Source of the DNA: Nanobdellota archaeon
GTDB lineage: Bacteria; Patescibacteriota; Minisyncoccia; UBA6257; GWB1-50-10
Assembly: GCA_030695805.1 (NCBI GenBank)
Contig: JAUYPG010000074.1
Coordinates: forward strand, 1-8,767
Direction of reading: 5' to 3'
DNA: 8,767 bases
Part shown: positions 1 through 6,292 of the stretch, piece by piece
How positions within the stretch are numbered: position 1 is the stretch's first letter
How the letters are laid out: each line of letters begins with the position of its first letter
Program-made: the position numbers and the translations under genes
Notes under the pieces: generated by a model
Databases searched by the model: none
What the model was told of the DNA's origin: nothing
Seen by the model: the letters and a program-made list of their open reading frames with translations, nothing else

Positions 1-43
1 TAACACTGCAATTTAATATCTTCTTTTCTTCTTGCATGACCAT
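1..43 (-). CDS. nrdB: Start of probable ribonucleotide reductase small subunit (partial)
   Basis: Only 14 codons are in the window. They begin with ATG at 43-41 and read MVMQEEKKILNCSV before running off the edge. The frame opens 8 bases after the nrdA stop, which is where a class I small-subunit gene usually lies, and the stretch KKILNC resembles the short basic lead-in before the core of Chlamydia-type small subunits. The class I small subunit houses the metal cofactor that generates the radical used by NrdA. A second in-frame ATG at 37-35 is an alternative start, and neither has a clear ribosome binding site. The identity rests mainly on position; 14 residues cannot prove it. Confidence 0.5.
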   Translation of the reverse strand, partial: MVMQEEKKILNCSV

Positions 44-51
44 TTCCGTTT

Positions 52-3000
52 CTATCCCTCGCACGACTCGCACACCTCCCCAATCACCTGCGCGCCAGGG
101 CTGAAAACCGCCTGGGCCTCCAAAGGCGCCTTCTCCCGCGAAGGGGTCTCCTCATACTTCTTGCTGATATCAAGAGTGCTCTTCTCAATGCCGGACGCGG
201 CAAGAGTCCGGAGATAATACGTTGTTTTCAGCCCCATCTTCCACGCGGACATATATACATCAGAGAGCGCCTTGCCGGACTTGGTATTCGTGAAGATATT
301 AAGGGACTGGCTCTGGTCAATCCATTTCCCGCGATAGGCGGCGTGCTTCAAAAGCCAAAGGGAGTCAATCTCAAACACCTCCTTGTGCCGGGCCCGGACT
401 GCCTCCGGAATTTCTTCTATGGCCTGCACGCTCCCGTCGTAATACTTCACCCGTTCAAGCATGGACTGGTCCCAAAGCCCGAGCGCCTTCAGGTCCAGGA
501 CAAGATATTCGTTGATGACCGTAAACTCCCCGCTGAAATTGGACTTGGTATAGACATTTTTGTAGATCGGCTCGATGGAAGGCACGCATCCGTTGATGTT
601 CGCGTTTGTGGCCGTCGGGGCAATCGCCATGCAATTCGAATTCCGCATGCCATATTTCCGCACGTGTTCTCGGACAGGCGTCCAGTCCATGCGCTCCCGA
701 AGATCAAGATGAGTGGAAAATCCCCGCTCCTCTTCCAGGAGTTTTACCGTGTCATTCGGGAATATTCCCCGGTCCCACTTGGAGCCGGAATACGTTTTGT
801 ACGTTCCCCGCTCTTTCGCGAGTTCGGAGGAGGCGAGAATCGCGTGATACGAAATAAACTCCATAAACTCATCAGAAAAAAGAACCGCCTCCTCGCTGTC
901 AAAGCGCATATCCATCAGGTAGAGGGCGTCCTGAAACCCCATGACCCCGAGCCCGATCGGCCGATGCCGAAGATTCGAATGCTTCGCCTCCGAAGTCGGA
1001 TAAAAATTGGGATCAATCACGTTATCGAGCATCCTCACTGCCACGCGCACCGTCCTTGCGAGCTCTTCCCGGTCAAGCATCTTCCCTCTGATGTGGCTTG
1101 AGAGATTCACGGACCCCAGATTACAGACCGCGGTCTCGTCTCGGGAAGTATTCAGGGTAATCTCGGTGCAGAGATTCGAACTGTGGATCACTCCCGCGTG
1201 ATCTTGAGGACTTCGGATATTGCACGCGTCCTTGAACGTAATCCAGGGGTGTCCGGTCTCATAGAGCTGGGTCAGCATCTTCCGCCAAAGGTCCCTCGCC
1301 CGCATCCGCTTCCAAAGCTTCACCTTCCCCTGGTCCGCCATCTGTTCATACTCCTCATACCTCGCTTTGAATGCCTTGCCATACATATGATGCAGATCAG
1401 GCGCCTCGTCCGGAGAAAAGAGCGTCCACTCGTTGTCGTCCCGCACGCGTTCCATAAAGAGATCGGGAATCCAATTCGCGGTGTTCGTGTCGTGCGTGCG
1501 CCTACGGTCGTCTCCCGTATTTTTTCGAAGTTCAAGAAAACTTTCAATGTCATAGTGCCAGGTCTCGAGATAAACGGCAGTCGCCCCCCGCCGCTTGCCC
1601 GAGCGGTTGATGGCCGCGGTCGTGGCGTCCACGATTTTCAAAAAGGGAATGACTCCTTGGCTTCCGACATTGGTGGACTTGATCATTGCCCCTGTGCCGC
1701 GGAGATTCGACCAATCGTTCGCGACGCCCCCGGACCACTTGGATAGTTGGGCATTATCGCCGACGCACTTGAAAATATGATGAAGATCATCCTCCACGGT
1801 TGTAAGGAAACAGGAGCTCATCTGCGGATGCTTGGTCCCTGCGTGGAAAAGAGTGGGCGTCGAAGGCACATAATAAAGGCCTGACATCACGTTGTAAAAC
1901 TGGATTGCCCGTTGCTCCCGCTCGGGCTCGTCAAGTGAAAGACCCATCGCGACCCTCATCCAAAAATGCTGGGGCGCCTCAAGGTGCCTTTGTTCATAGT
2001 CCCGAAGAAAATACCGGTCATAGAGGGTCTGGGCGCCGAGGTATTTCAAAAGACCGTCCCGCTCCGGACAAAGCGCTCGAGCAAGCAGACCGAAATCAAA
2101 GGCAAGCATCCGGGACTCAAGGCGTCCGCATCGAACCCCCTTTCGGATCGCCTCCTCAAACGAACCCCGATACGCGTCCGAAAATCCCTCCTCAAACTCT
2201 CCCACCCCGAAAATATCTTTGTAGAGATCATTAAAAAGAAGTTTCGCGGAAAGCTGAGAATACATGGGGTCCCGCTCAATGCGCCCCCGAAGCACCATGA
2301 TAATCGCCTTATTGATATCGCTCGTTGAAATGCCGTCATAAAGATTTTTTTTCGCCTCTTCAATAATCTCGGAAAGAGACACCCGATCCTCATATCCCCG
2401 GCATACCCCGAGAAAAAACTCCGTAATCTCGCGGACATCAAAAAGAACAGTCGTCCCATCCCGCTTCACGACATGGATCTCGCTCTTTTCAATCTTTTCC
2501 AAAAGCTCCTTTTGTTTTTCCTCCCGGATCCGCTCGCGCTCCTTGCGGTAAAGAATGTACGCCTTTGAAACGTCAAAAAGGCCGTGCTCCGCAATTTTGC
2601 GCTCCACAACATCCTGAACGTCTTCCACGGTGGGAATGGAGCCCAGAAACCTTGCCTCGATATCTTCCACCGCGCGATCCGTGATTGTTCCAATAACAAC
2701 AGAAGAGGCGGAAACCCCGGTCGCGGCGCACGCCTTCTCAATCACCCGTTCAATCTTCACGGGATCAAAATCCACGATACGCCCGTCGCGTTTTTTAATG
2801 TGTTCAATCCGCCCGTCGCGCGCGGCGTACAGGGCCTGACGGAGAGAAAGCTCCCGCTCGCGCTCCTCGCGCGCCCTTTCATGCTCCTTGCGATACAAAA
2901 TATACGACTTCGCGACATGAAAAAAGCCCTCCTCGGCAAGCACGCGCTCAACCAGGTCCTGCACATTCTCGACCGTTGGCGTCGAATCGGAAAATTTCTG

Positions 3001-3159
3001 CTTCATCCGCTGGATGACCCCTCCGGCAAGCGACCGCAAAAGCTCGGGAGTATGCGGCGTATGCGTCGCGAGACACGCCTTCTCGATCGCCCGTTCGATC
3101 CGGGCGCGGTCAAAGGCGACAACTCGACCATCCCGCTTCTCAATGTGTTCTATGGACAT
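52..3159 (-). CDS. nrdA: Ribonucleoside-diphosphate reductase large subunit, class I, three ATP-cones
   Basis: This is the catalytic subunit that reduces ribonucleoside diphosphates to deoxyribonucleotides in the cytoplasm, working with a radical-generating small subunit. Visible active-site residues are Cys450 in SSC, the N662-L-C664-x-E666 thiyl-radical site, Cys679 in AVCNLGSVNL, the radical-transfer pair Tyr981-Tyr982 in YYLRT, and a C-terminal CxxC (1030-1033) for re-reduction. The N terminus holds three ATP-cone allosteric domains, at about 3-95, 118-210 and 227-317. The first two are near-duplicates; the third is more diverged. The 1035-residue length is far above the roughly 760 of single-cone enzymes and close to the chlamydial type. 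The start is the first ATG, which sits directly before the first cone. It has an AT-rich leader and no evident Shine-Dalgarno sequence. A probable nrdB follows 8 bases downstream, so the two are probably co-transcribed. No intein or frameshift is visible. Confidence 0.97.
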   Translation of the reverse strand: MSIEHIEKRDGRVVAFDRARIERAIEKACLATHTPHTPELLRSLAGGVIQRMKQKFSDSTPTVENVQDLVERVLAEEGFFHVAKSYILYRKEHERAREERERELSLRQALYAARDGRIEHIKKRDGRIVDFDPVKIERVIEKACAATGVSASSVVIGTITDRAVEDIEARFLGSIPTVEDVQDVVERKIAEHGLFDVSKAYILYRKERERIREEKQKELLEKIEKSEIHVVKRDGTTVLFDVREITEFFLGVCRGYEDRVSLSEIIEEAKKNLYDGISTSDINKAIIMVLRGRIERDPMYSQLSAKLLFNDLYKDIFGVGEFEEGFSDAYRGSFEEAIRKGVRCGRLESRMLAFDFGLLARALCPERDGLLKYLGAQTLYDRYFLRDYEQRHLEAPQHFWMRVAMGLSLDEPEREQRAIQFYNVMSGLYYVPSTPTLFHAGTKHPQMSSCFLTTVEDDLHHIFKCVGDNAQLSKWSGGVANDWSNLRGTGAMIKSTNVGSQGVIPFLKIVDATTAAINRSGKRRGATAVYLETWHYDIESFLELRKNTGDDRRRTHDTNTANWIPDLFMERVRDDNEWTLFSPDEAPDLHHMYGKAFKARYEEYEQMADQGKVKLWKRMRARDLWRKMLTQLYETGHPWITFKDACNIRSPQDHAGVIHSSNLCTEITLNTSRDETAVCNLGSVNLSSHIRGKMLDREELARTVRVAVRMLDNVIDPNFYPTSEAKHSNLRHRPIGLGVMGFQDALYLMDMRFDSEEAVLFSDEFMEFISYHAILASSELAKERGTYKTYSGSKWDRGIFPNDTVKLLEEERGFSTHLDLRERMDWTPVREHVRKYGMRNSNCMAIAPTATNANINGCVPSIEPIYKNVYTKSNFSGEFTVINEYLVLDLKALGLWDQSMLERVKYYDGSVQAIEEIPEAVRARHKEVFEIDSLWLLKHAAYRGKWIDQSQSLNIFTNTKSGKALSDVYMSAWKMGLKTTYYLRTLAASGIEKSTLDISKKYEETPSREKAPLEAQAVFSPGAQVIGEVCESCEG

Positions 3160-3201
3160 AAAAAATTAAAGAAAATAAGTGAGTCATCAACTTGAATATC
3201 T

Positions 3202-3207
3202 ATTATA
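3202..3207 (-). promoter_or_regulatory. Candidate -10 box for nrdA
   Basis: A perfect TATAAT on the minus strand lies 42 bases upstream of the nrdA ATG, predicting a leader of about 35 bases. No good -35 hexamer is found at 16-18 bases; the nearest TTG-type hexamer, TTGTCC, is 23 bases away. The rest of the 151-base corA-nrdA gap shows no clear terminator and no recognisable NrdR box. Confidence 0.4.
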
Positions 3208-3310
3208 CCCCGAAAAAATAAAGGAGATGTGGACAACCTCGGAAAGCCCGACCAGAAGCGGATTCGAGAGATCTTGACGGGAAAAAAGGAAACCGATCCG
3301 AATCTACAAA

Positions 3311-4231
3311 TTAAAGCCACCGGTTACGCGCGAAAAGAAGGATGAGAGCGAAACTAATTCCCGAAGTAAAAATGATGATCCAGAAAAAAGCGTGCGGGGA
3401 GTCCGCGAAAGGCAGATTCACGTTCATTCCGTACAAACTCGCGATCATGGTAGGAATGGTAAGAAGTACGGTAACCGAAGTAAAAAGCTTGATCACCCGA
3501 TTTAGGTTATTCGTCATGATGGTTGAATATGCCTCCCGGATATTTACGATCGTCTTCAAGTTGGATTTTGAAAACTCGATAAGTTCGCTTGTCGTAAGGG
3601 AAAGATCCTCGACCAGATCTCGGTCCTCCTCATAGAGCTTAAGAAGATTGCCGGAAAGAAGATTGGTAAGAACATTTTGCGCGGGCACGAGAGAGCTCAA
3701 AAAATCGTTCAAAGAGGTCTCGAAACGCACAAATTGAATAATGTCTTTATTTCGGATCTCTTCGAGACGCACGCCCGCGCTCCGCACATCGCGGTTCATG
3801 CGGGTCATGCTCTTCCGATAGACGCGGTTCACGGAGGCGAACATCTGCAAAAAAAGCTTAGTCCTTTGGGTTGTGTGAAGGTCCTCCTCCCCCTTCCGAA
3901 AAGGAGTAAAAAAAGAAAGCTCTCGGAGAGATACGGTTACTAGATAATGTTCGTGAATCACAAAAAGCACTGGAGAAGTTACGGTCTCCTCCCCGGTTTC
4001 ATGAGGGACTCTGGCAAAGACGTACAAAGTCCCGTCTTTCACCTCAAGGCGCGGAACTTCGTACGGGTCAATGCCATCCAAAAGAAGTCCGTTATCAAGA
4101 GAAAGCTCACTCGAAAGGGATTCGAGCTCTTCAGGAGAAGGATTTTCGACGTATACCCAGGAGCCGATATGGTATTTTTCAAGCGTCCGCATCTTCCGGT
4201 CTTTCACCATGCGCTGATAAATCTGAATCAT
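3311..4231 (-). CDS. corA: CorA-family Mg2+/divalent cation transporter
   Basis: This is a pentameric inner-membrane channel that takes up Mg2+ (some members carry Co2+ or Ni2+). The protein is 306 residues, close to the family norm. It has a long soluble, largely helical N-terminal region (about 1-245) and two C-terminal membrane helices at about 249-267 and 281-301. The hallmark YGMN selectivity motif is at 267-270, at the end of the first helix. The basic C-terminal tail ends in RNRWL. The start is the first ATG, because MIQIYQRMVKDRK matches the usual family beginning; Met8 and Met14 are possible alternatives. None of the three has a convincing ribosome binding site. A heptamer array lies 15 bases upstream of the start, and the gap before nrdA is 151 bases, so co-transcription with nrdA is possible but unproven. 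The leader is too short for an Mg2+ riboswitch. Confidence 0.95.
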   Translation of the reverse strand: MIQIYQRMVKDRKMRTLEKYHIGSWVYVENPSPEELESLSSELSLDNGLLLDGIDPYEVPRLEVKDGTLYVFARVPHETGEETVTSPVLFVIHEHYLVTVSLRELSFFTPFRKGEEDLHTTQRTKLFLQMFASVNRVYRKSMTRMNRDVRSAGVRLEEIRNKDIIQFVRFETSLNDFLSSLVPAQNVLTNLLSGNLLKLYEEDRDLVEDLSLTTSELIEFSKSNLKTIVNIREAYSTIMTNNLNRVIKLFTSVTVLLTIPTMIASLYGMNVNLPFADSPHAFFWIIIFTSGISFALILLFARNRWL

Positions 4232-4246
4232 ACGGAGTTCAATAAA

Positions 4247-4281
4247 AATTAGTAATTAGAAATTAGTAATTAGTAATTAAT
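4247..4281. repeat. Heptamer tandem array, AATTAGT x5
   Basis: Five contiguous 7-base units on the plus strand (AATTAGT, with variants AATTAGA and AATTAAT) fill exactly 35 bases. A sixth degenerate unit at 4282-4288 carries the stop codon of the 52-residue gene. Each full plus-strand unit has TAG or TAA, and its complement has TAA or TTA. Because 7 is not a multiple of 3, successive units close successive reading frames. The array separates the 52-residue gene from corA. Confidence 0.9.
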
Positions 4282-4285
4282 AATT

Positions 4286-4444
4286 TCAGAAGATTCCCTT
4301 CTTATTCGTCGTCTCCTCGAATATACCGCCGATGCATCCAGTAATAAAAGCAAACACCTCGGTCGCGTGAAAAAACCAAATAATTGGCCCAAACATAAGA
4401 ACGATCGTAATGAGAAAACCCAAAATGTTGGCAAGCGCTTCCAT
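4286..4444 (-). CDS. Small hydrophobic membrane protein, 52 residues, unknown
   Basis: A short frame reading MEALANILGFLITIVLMFGP at its N terminus and ending in a polar tail EETTNKKGIF. Residues about 5-25 form one strongly hydrophobic helix, and residues about 29-42 a second shorter hydrophobic stretch with Gly-Gly. It could therefore be a one- or two-helix inner-membrane peptide. I do not recognise the family. Support for it being real comes from its membrane-type composition, a perfect TATAAT placed 7 bases before the ATG, and its fit in the gap between ddl and corA, with a heptamer array on each side. It has no Shine-Dalgarno sequence, consistent with leaderless translation. Its position next to corA does not by itself give a function. 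Confidence 0.65.
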   Translation of the reverse strand: MEALANILGFLITIVLMFGPIIWFFHATEVFAFITGCIGGIFEETTNKKGIF

Positions 4445-4451
4445 GCGTCAA

Positions 4452-4457
4452 ATTATA
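4452..4457 (-). promoter_or_regulatory. Candidate -10 box for the 52-residue gene, leaderless spacing
   Basis: TATAAT on the minus strand ends 7 bases before the ATG at 4444, so transcription would begin at or next to the start codon. No consensus -35 is visible; the upstream region is occupied by the heptamer array at 4462-4496. Confidence 0.5.
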
Positions 4458-4461
4458 CTAC

Positions 4462-4496
4462 TTCTATATTCTAGATTCTAGATTCTAGTTTCTAGT
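4462..4496. repeat. Heptamer tandem array, TTCTAGA x5
   Basis: Five contiguous 7-base units on the plus strand (TTCTATA once, TTCTAGA twice, TTCTAGT twice) fill exactly 35 bases. The palindromic CTAG core puts TAG on both strands in four of the five units. The array overlaps the 3' end of ddl: the last residues T-R-N and the TAG stop of that gene are repeat sequence. It also lies directly upstream of the candidate promoter of the 52-residue gene. Confidence 0.9.
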
Positions 4497-5522
4497 TTGG
4501 AGCGCCATCTGAATAAGCCGGTCCAAAAGATCGGGAAAAGAAATCCCTGCCGCCTTCGCGGCCTTCGGGAGCAAGCTCGCGGATGTCATCCCGGGCATAG
4601 TGTTCACTTCAAGAACATACGGCTTTCCGGTCTTCTCTTCAATAATCATGTCCGTCCGGGAAATATGCCGGCACTTCAAGGCGTGATGAGCGCGGAGCGC
4701 CAGTTCCTGAGCCCTTTTTGTAACCGAAAAGGAAAGAGGAGCAGGCACGATCTCATCCACAAGGTCAGAATTGTATTTGACCTCATAGTTAAACCATGCC
4801 CCCTTCTTTTTGGGACGGATCTCGACAACGGGCAAAACCTCCTCCCCCAAAACAGGAACCGTAATCTCGCGTCCGGAGATAAATTTCTCGACAAGCGCCT
4901 CTCCCTTCCGGTCGGCCTGGAGCGCCGTCCGAAGCGCGGAAAGAAATTCAGACCGCTTTTTCACAATCGCGATCCCCACGCTTGACCCGGAATTCATGGG
5001 CTTCACAACGCAAGGAATAGAGACCTTGGCCGACTCGCGTGTATCGCCGCGCCGGAAAAACCAATAAGGCGGCGTGGGAATCTTCTCCACAATAAAAATC
5101 TTCTTTGCCATGAGTTTATCCATGGCAAGAGCGGAAGCCAAAGTATCCGACCCCACAAACGGCACGCCAACGAGTTCCAAAAAACCCTGCAAGGTCCCGT
5201 CCTCGCCGTATGGCCCATGAAGCACGGGAAATACAACATCAATCGGAGAAGTGACGCTTTCGAAAACGACAAGCGACCTCTGAAGATCAACCGCCTCGTC
5301 ACGCTTCGAAATGGAAAGTGTGAACTCTTTTTTTGCTCCGTCGGCAAGATACCGGAGCGACTTTCCCGGCGGTAGCCATCTCCCCTCCCGCGAGATCGCG
5401 ACCGGCAAAACATCGTACTTCAAGGGATCGAGATTCGAGACGACGGATGCCGCGGAATTTACGGATACATCATGCTCCTCGCTTTTCCCTCCAAACAAGA
5501 CGCATACGCGTATTTTTTTCAT
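4485..5522 (-). CDS. ddl: D-alanine--D-alanine ligase
   Basis: This is an ATP-grasp ligase that joins two D-alanines for the peptidoglycan precursor in the cytoplasm. The 345 residues carry all family landmarks: VLFGGKSEEHDVSVNSA at 8-24 with the first-site glutamate (Glu15/16), HGPYGEDGTLQG at 102-113, the ATP-binding VVKPMNSGSSVGI at 172-184, the Lys249-Tyr250 pair, Asp291, and EVNTMPGMTSAS at 305-316 with metal ligands Glu305 and Asn307. Tyr250 at the position that is Phe in D-Ala-D-lactate ligases supports a D-Ala-D-Ala product. The start matches the family N terminus. Its ATG lies 6 bases after a TAGAAT, so the message may be leaderless; GGGAG one base before the ATG is too close to act as a normal ribosome site. 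A terminator separates it from the gene upstream. The stop codon lies within a heptamer array. Confidence 0.97.
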   Translation of the reverse strand: MKKIRVCVLFGGKSEEHDVSVNSAASVVSNLDPLKYDVLPVAISREGRWLPPGKSLRYLADGAKKEFTLSISKRDEAVDLQRSLVVFESVTSPIDVVFPVLHGPYGEDGTLQGFLELVGVPFVGSDTLASALAMDKLMAKKIFIVEKIPTPPYWFFRRGDTRESAKVSIPCVVKPMNSGSSVGIAIVKKRSEFLSALRTALQADRKGEALVEKFISGREITVPVLGEEVLPVVEIRPKKKGAWFNYEVKYNSDLVDEIVPAPLSFSVTKRAQELALRAHHALKCRHISRTDMIIEEKTGKPYVLEVNTMPGMTSASLLPKAAKAAGISFPDLLDRLIQMALQTRN

Positions 5523-5528
5523 GCTCCC

Positions 5529-5534
5529 ATTCTA
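5529..5534 (-). promoter_or_regulatory. Candidate -10 box for ddl, leaderless spacing
   Basis: TAGAAT on the minus strand ends 6 bases before the ddl ATG, which would place the transcript start at the start codon. It lies just downstream of the terminator of the preceding gene, so ddl needs a promoter in this short gap. No strong -35 is visible. Confidence 0.4.
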
Positions 5535-5548
5535 CCTTACGAATCCTT

Positions 5549-5586
5549 AAAACAAAAACGAAGAGCCGGAAACAAAGTTCCGGCTC
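5549..5586 (-). terminator. Rho-independent terminator after the 151-residue membrane protein
   Basis: A perfect 9-bp stem, GAGCCGGAA with TTCCGGCTC (5563-5571 and 5578-5586), has a 6-base loop and is followed on the minus strand by a U-rich tail (TTCGTTTTTGTTTT). The hairpin starts 3 bases after the stop codon at 5590-5592. Confidence 0.85.
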
Positions 5587-5589
5587 AAC

Positions 5590-6045
5590 TCACTTTTTGT
5601 TGAGCACATACCCCTCCATCCAAGAGAGGAAACGCGCGGCCTTGAGCATTCGTTCGAGACAGGCAAGGTTCTTTTTGGACTCAGCGGCAACGAAGACAGC
5701 GACTTCCTTCTCGCTCTTCGTAAGCTCGGGCATGTCCCGGTCAATATCAAGAAGCACTTGCCGCTCATGGGCAATCTGCCTATTGAGATTTTCCAGAAAG
5801 GCCTCGACCCTCGAGAGTTGCCGCCCCCTCTCGGCCCGACACTGAGAAGGCGCGAAACCGAAAAGGGCTACAAAGTGCTTTCGCACCAGATTGTTTTCGA
5901 CGAATGTCCAAAATCCGCCGAGCACAAAAAACACGAAACCAATACCAACCACGTCCGCGGGGAGTCCGAAGAATCCTCCGGCAAGATATATGACGGCCCC
6001 CGCAAAAGCCATCATCGGAGATGCCCACGCATCAAACACTCGCAT
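5590..6045 (-). CDS. Unknown membrane protein with N-terminal helix pair and helical tail
   Basis: I do not recognise this 151-residue protein. Residues about 10-28 and 32-50 are hydrophobic, glycine-rich helices that look like a membrane hairpin. The rest (about 65-150) is charged and helical, with heptad-like spacing around LSRVEAFLENLNRQIAHERQ that suggests a coiled coil. There is no catalytic motif, and no signal-peptide cleavage site is evident. The start is well supported: AAGGAG lies 7 bases before the ATG. A strong terminator follows the stop, so the gene is probably a monocistronic unit, or the last gene of a longer transcript. It could be a membrane-anchored scaffold or a holin-like small protein, but nothing here decides between these. 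Confidence 0.85.
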   Translation of the reverse strand: MRVFDAWASPMMAFAGAVIYLAGGFFGLPADVVGIGFVFFVLGGFWTFVENNLVRKHFVALFGFAPSQCRAERGRQLSRVEAFLENLNRQIAHERQVLLDIDRDMPELTKSEKEVAVFVAAESKKNLACLERMLKAARFLSWMEGYVLNKK

Positions 6046-6052
6046 GCCACTT

Positions 6053-6058
6053 CTCCTT
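6053..6058 (-). promoter_or_regulatory. Ribosome binding site AAGGAG fixing the start at 6045
   Basis: AAGGAG on the minus strand with a 7-base spacer to the ATG at 6045. It contrasts with nrdA, corA and the 52-residue gene, which lack such a site. Confidence 0.8.
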
Positions 6059-6077
6059 CTTCAGTTTTCTTTGCCCG

Positions 6078-6094
6078 AGCACGCTTCACGTGCT
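6078..6094 (-). other. Leader hairpin upstream of the 151-residue membrane protein
   Basis: AGCACG and CGTGCT form a perfect 6-bp stem with a 5-base loop, 20 bases upstream of the ribosome site. There is no U tract on the minus strand, so a terminator is unlikely. A role in message stability or translation is only a guess. Confidence 0.35.
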
Positions 6095-6154
6095 TTAGGG
6101 CGCTCCAAAAACTATCTTACAATCACCACACTTCCAAAATCAAGCCCTGCGGTA

Positions 6155-6183
6155 AAACCAAAACAAACCACCTGCAAGGTGAT
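6155..6183 (-). terminator. Possible terminator downstream of tRNA-Pro
   Basis: On the minus strand ATCACCT and AGGTGGT pair over 7 bp with one wobble around a TGC loop (6167-6183), followed by GTTTGTTTTGGTTTT. It is shorter and less U-pure than the other two terminators, but it is well placed to end the tRNA transcript before the next gene. Confidence 0.45.
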
Positions 6184-6215
6184 TCATATGGACTCATGTC
6201 GGGCCGCCGGGAATT

Positions 6216-6234
6216 CCTGCCCGCCTCTGGCGGG
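6216..6234. repeat. Palindromic insertion in the T loop of the tRNA remnant
   Basis: CCCGCC TCT GGCGGG (6220-6234) is a perfect 6-bp stem-loop preceded by CCTG. It sits exactly between the AATT and GAA that are contiguous in the intact T loop. No target duplication is visible. Confidence 0.75.
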
Positions 6235-6244
6235 GAACCCGGTC

Positions 6245-6260
6245 TCCGCCAGCTGGCGGA
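6245..6260. repeat. Perfect 16-base palindrome TCCGCCAGCTGGCGGA
   Basis: This fully self-complementary sequence interrupts the tRNA remnant at the border of the variable loop and anticodon stem, replacing two bases of the original. It shares the CCGCC/GGCGG arms of the palindrome 11 bases away and of the one at 6586-6612, so they are probably one family. Confidence 0.75.
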
Positions 6261-6292
6261 ACGAACCTTCACCCCCACACCAAATTTTTCTG

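Larger units (their letters stand above)
6197..6267 (-). pseudogene. Broken 3'-half copy of tRNA-Pro carrying two palindromic insertions
   Basis: The block TGTCGGGCCGCCGGGAATT (6197-6215) is identical to 6291-6309, the 3' acceptor strand and part of the T arm of the intact tRNA-Pro. After a 19-base insertion the match resumes with GAACCCGGTCT (6235-6245 against 6310-6320). After a second, 15-base insertion it resumes with ACGAACC (6261-6267 against 6323-6329) and then stops. In total 37 tRNA bases are retained. There is no anticodon arm, D arm or 5' acceptor strand, so it cannot be functional. It may come from local duplication or be the scar of an element that used the tRNA 3' end as its attachment site. 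Confidence 0.8.

Noticed and set aside
343..1101. Plus-strand open frame of 252 codons opposite nrdA
   Set aside because: It lies entirely antisense to a conserved enzyme and its translation shows no recognisable domain; it is a by-product of the codon use of nrdA. The same applies to 1183-1746 and 2584-3195.
3160..3310. NrdR boxes or a corA terminator in the corA-nrdA gap
   Set aside because: No pair of NrdR-like palindromes and no stem longer than about four pairs with a U tract could be found.
3229..3345. Plus-strand frame from GTG, 38 codons, with AAGGAG just upstream
   Set aside because: The AAGGAG is only 2 bases from the GTG, there is no promoter, and the frame runs into the 3' end of corA. 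Composition looks protein-like (VDNLGKPDQKRIREILTG) but 38 codons can arise by chance.
4232..4285. Mg2+-sensing riboswitch ahead of corA
   Set aside because: The gap is only 54 bases and mostly heptamer repeat; no conserved M-box structure can fit.
4247..4496. CRISPR-like array
   Set aside because: Units are 7 bases, contiguous and without unique spacers, and there are no cas genes.
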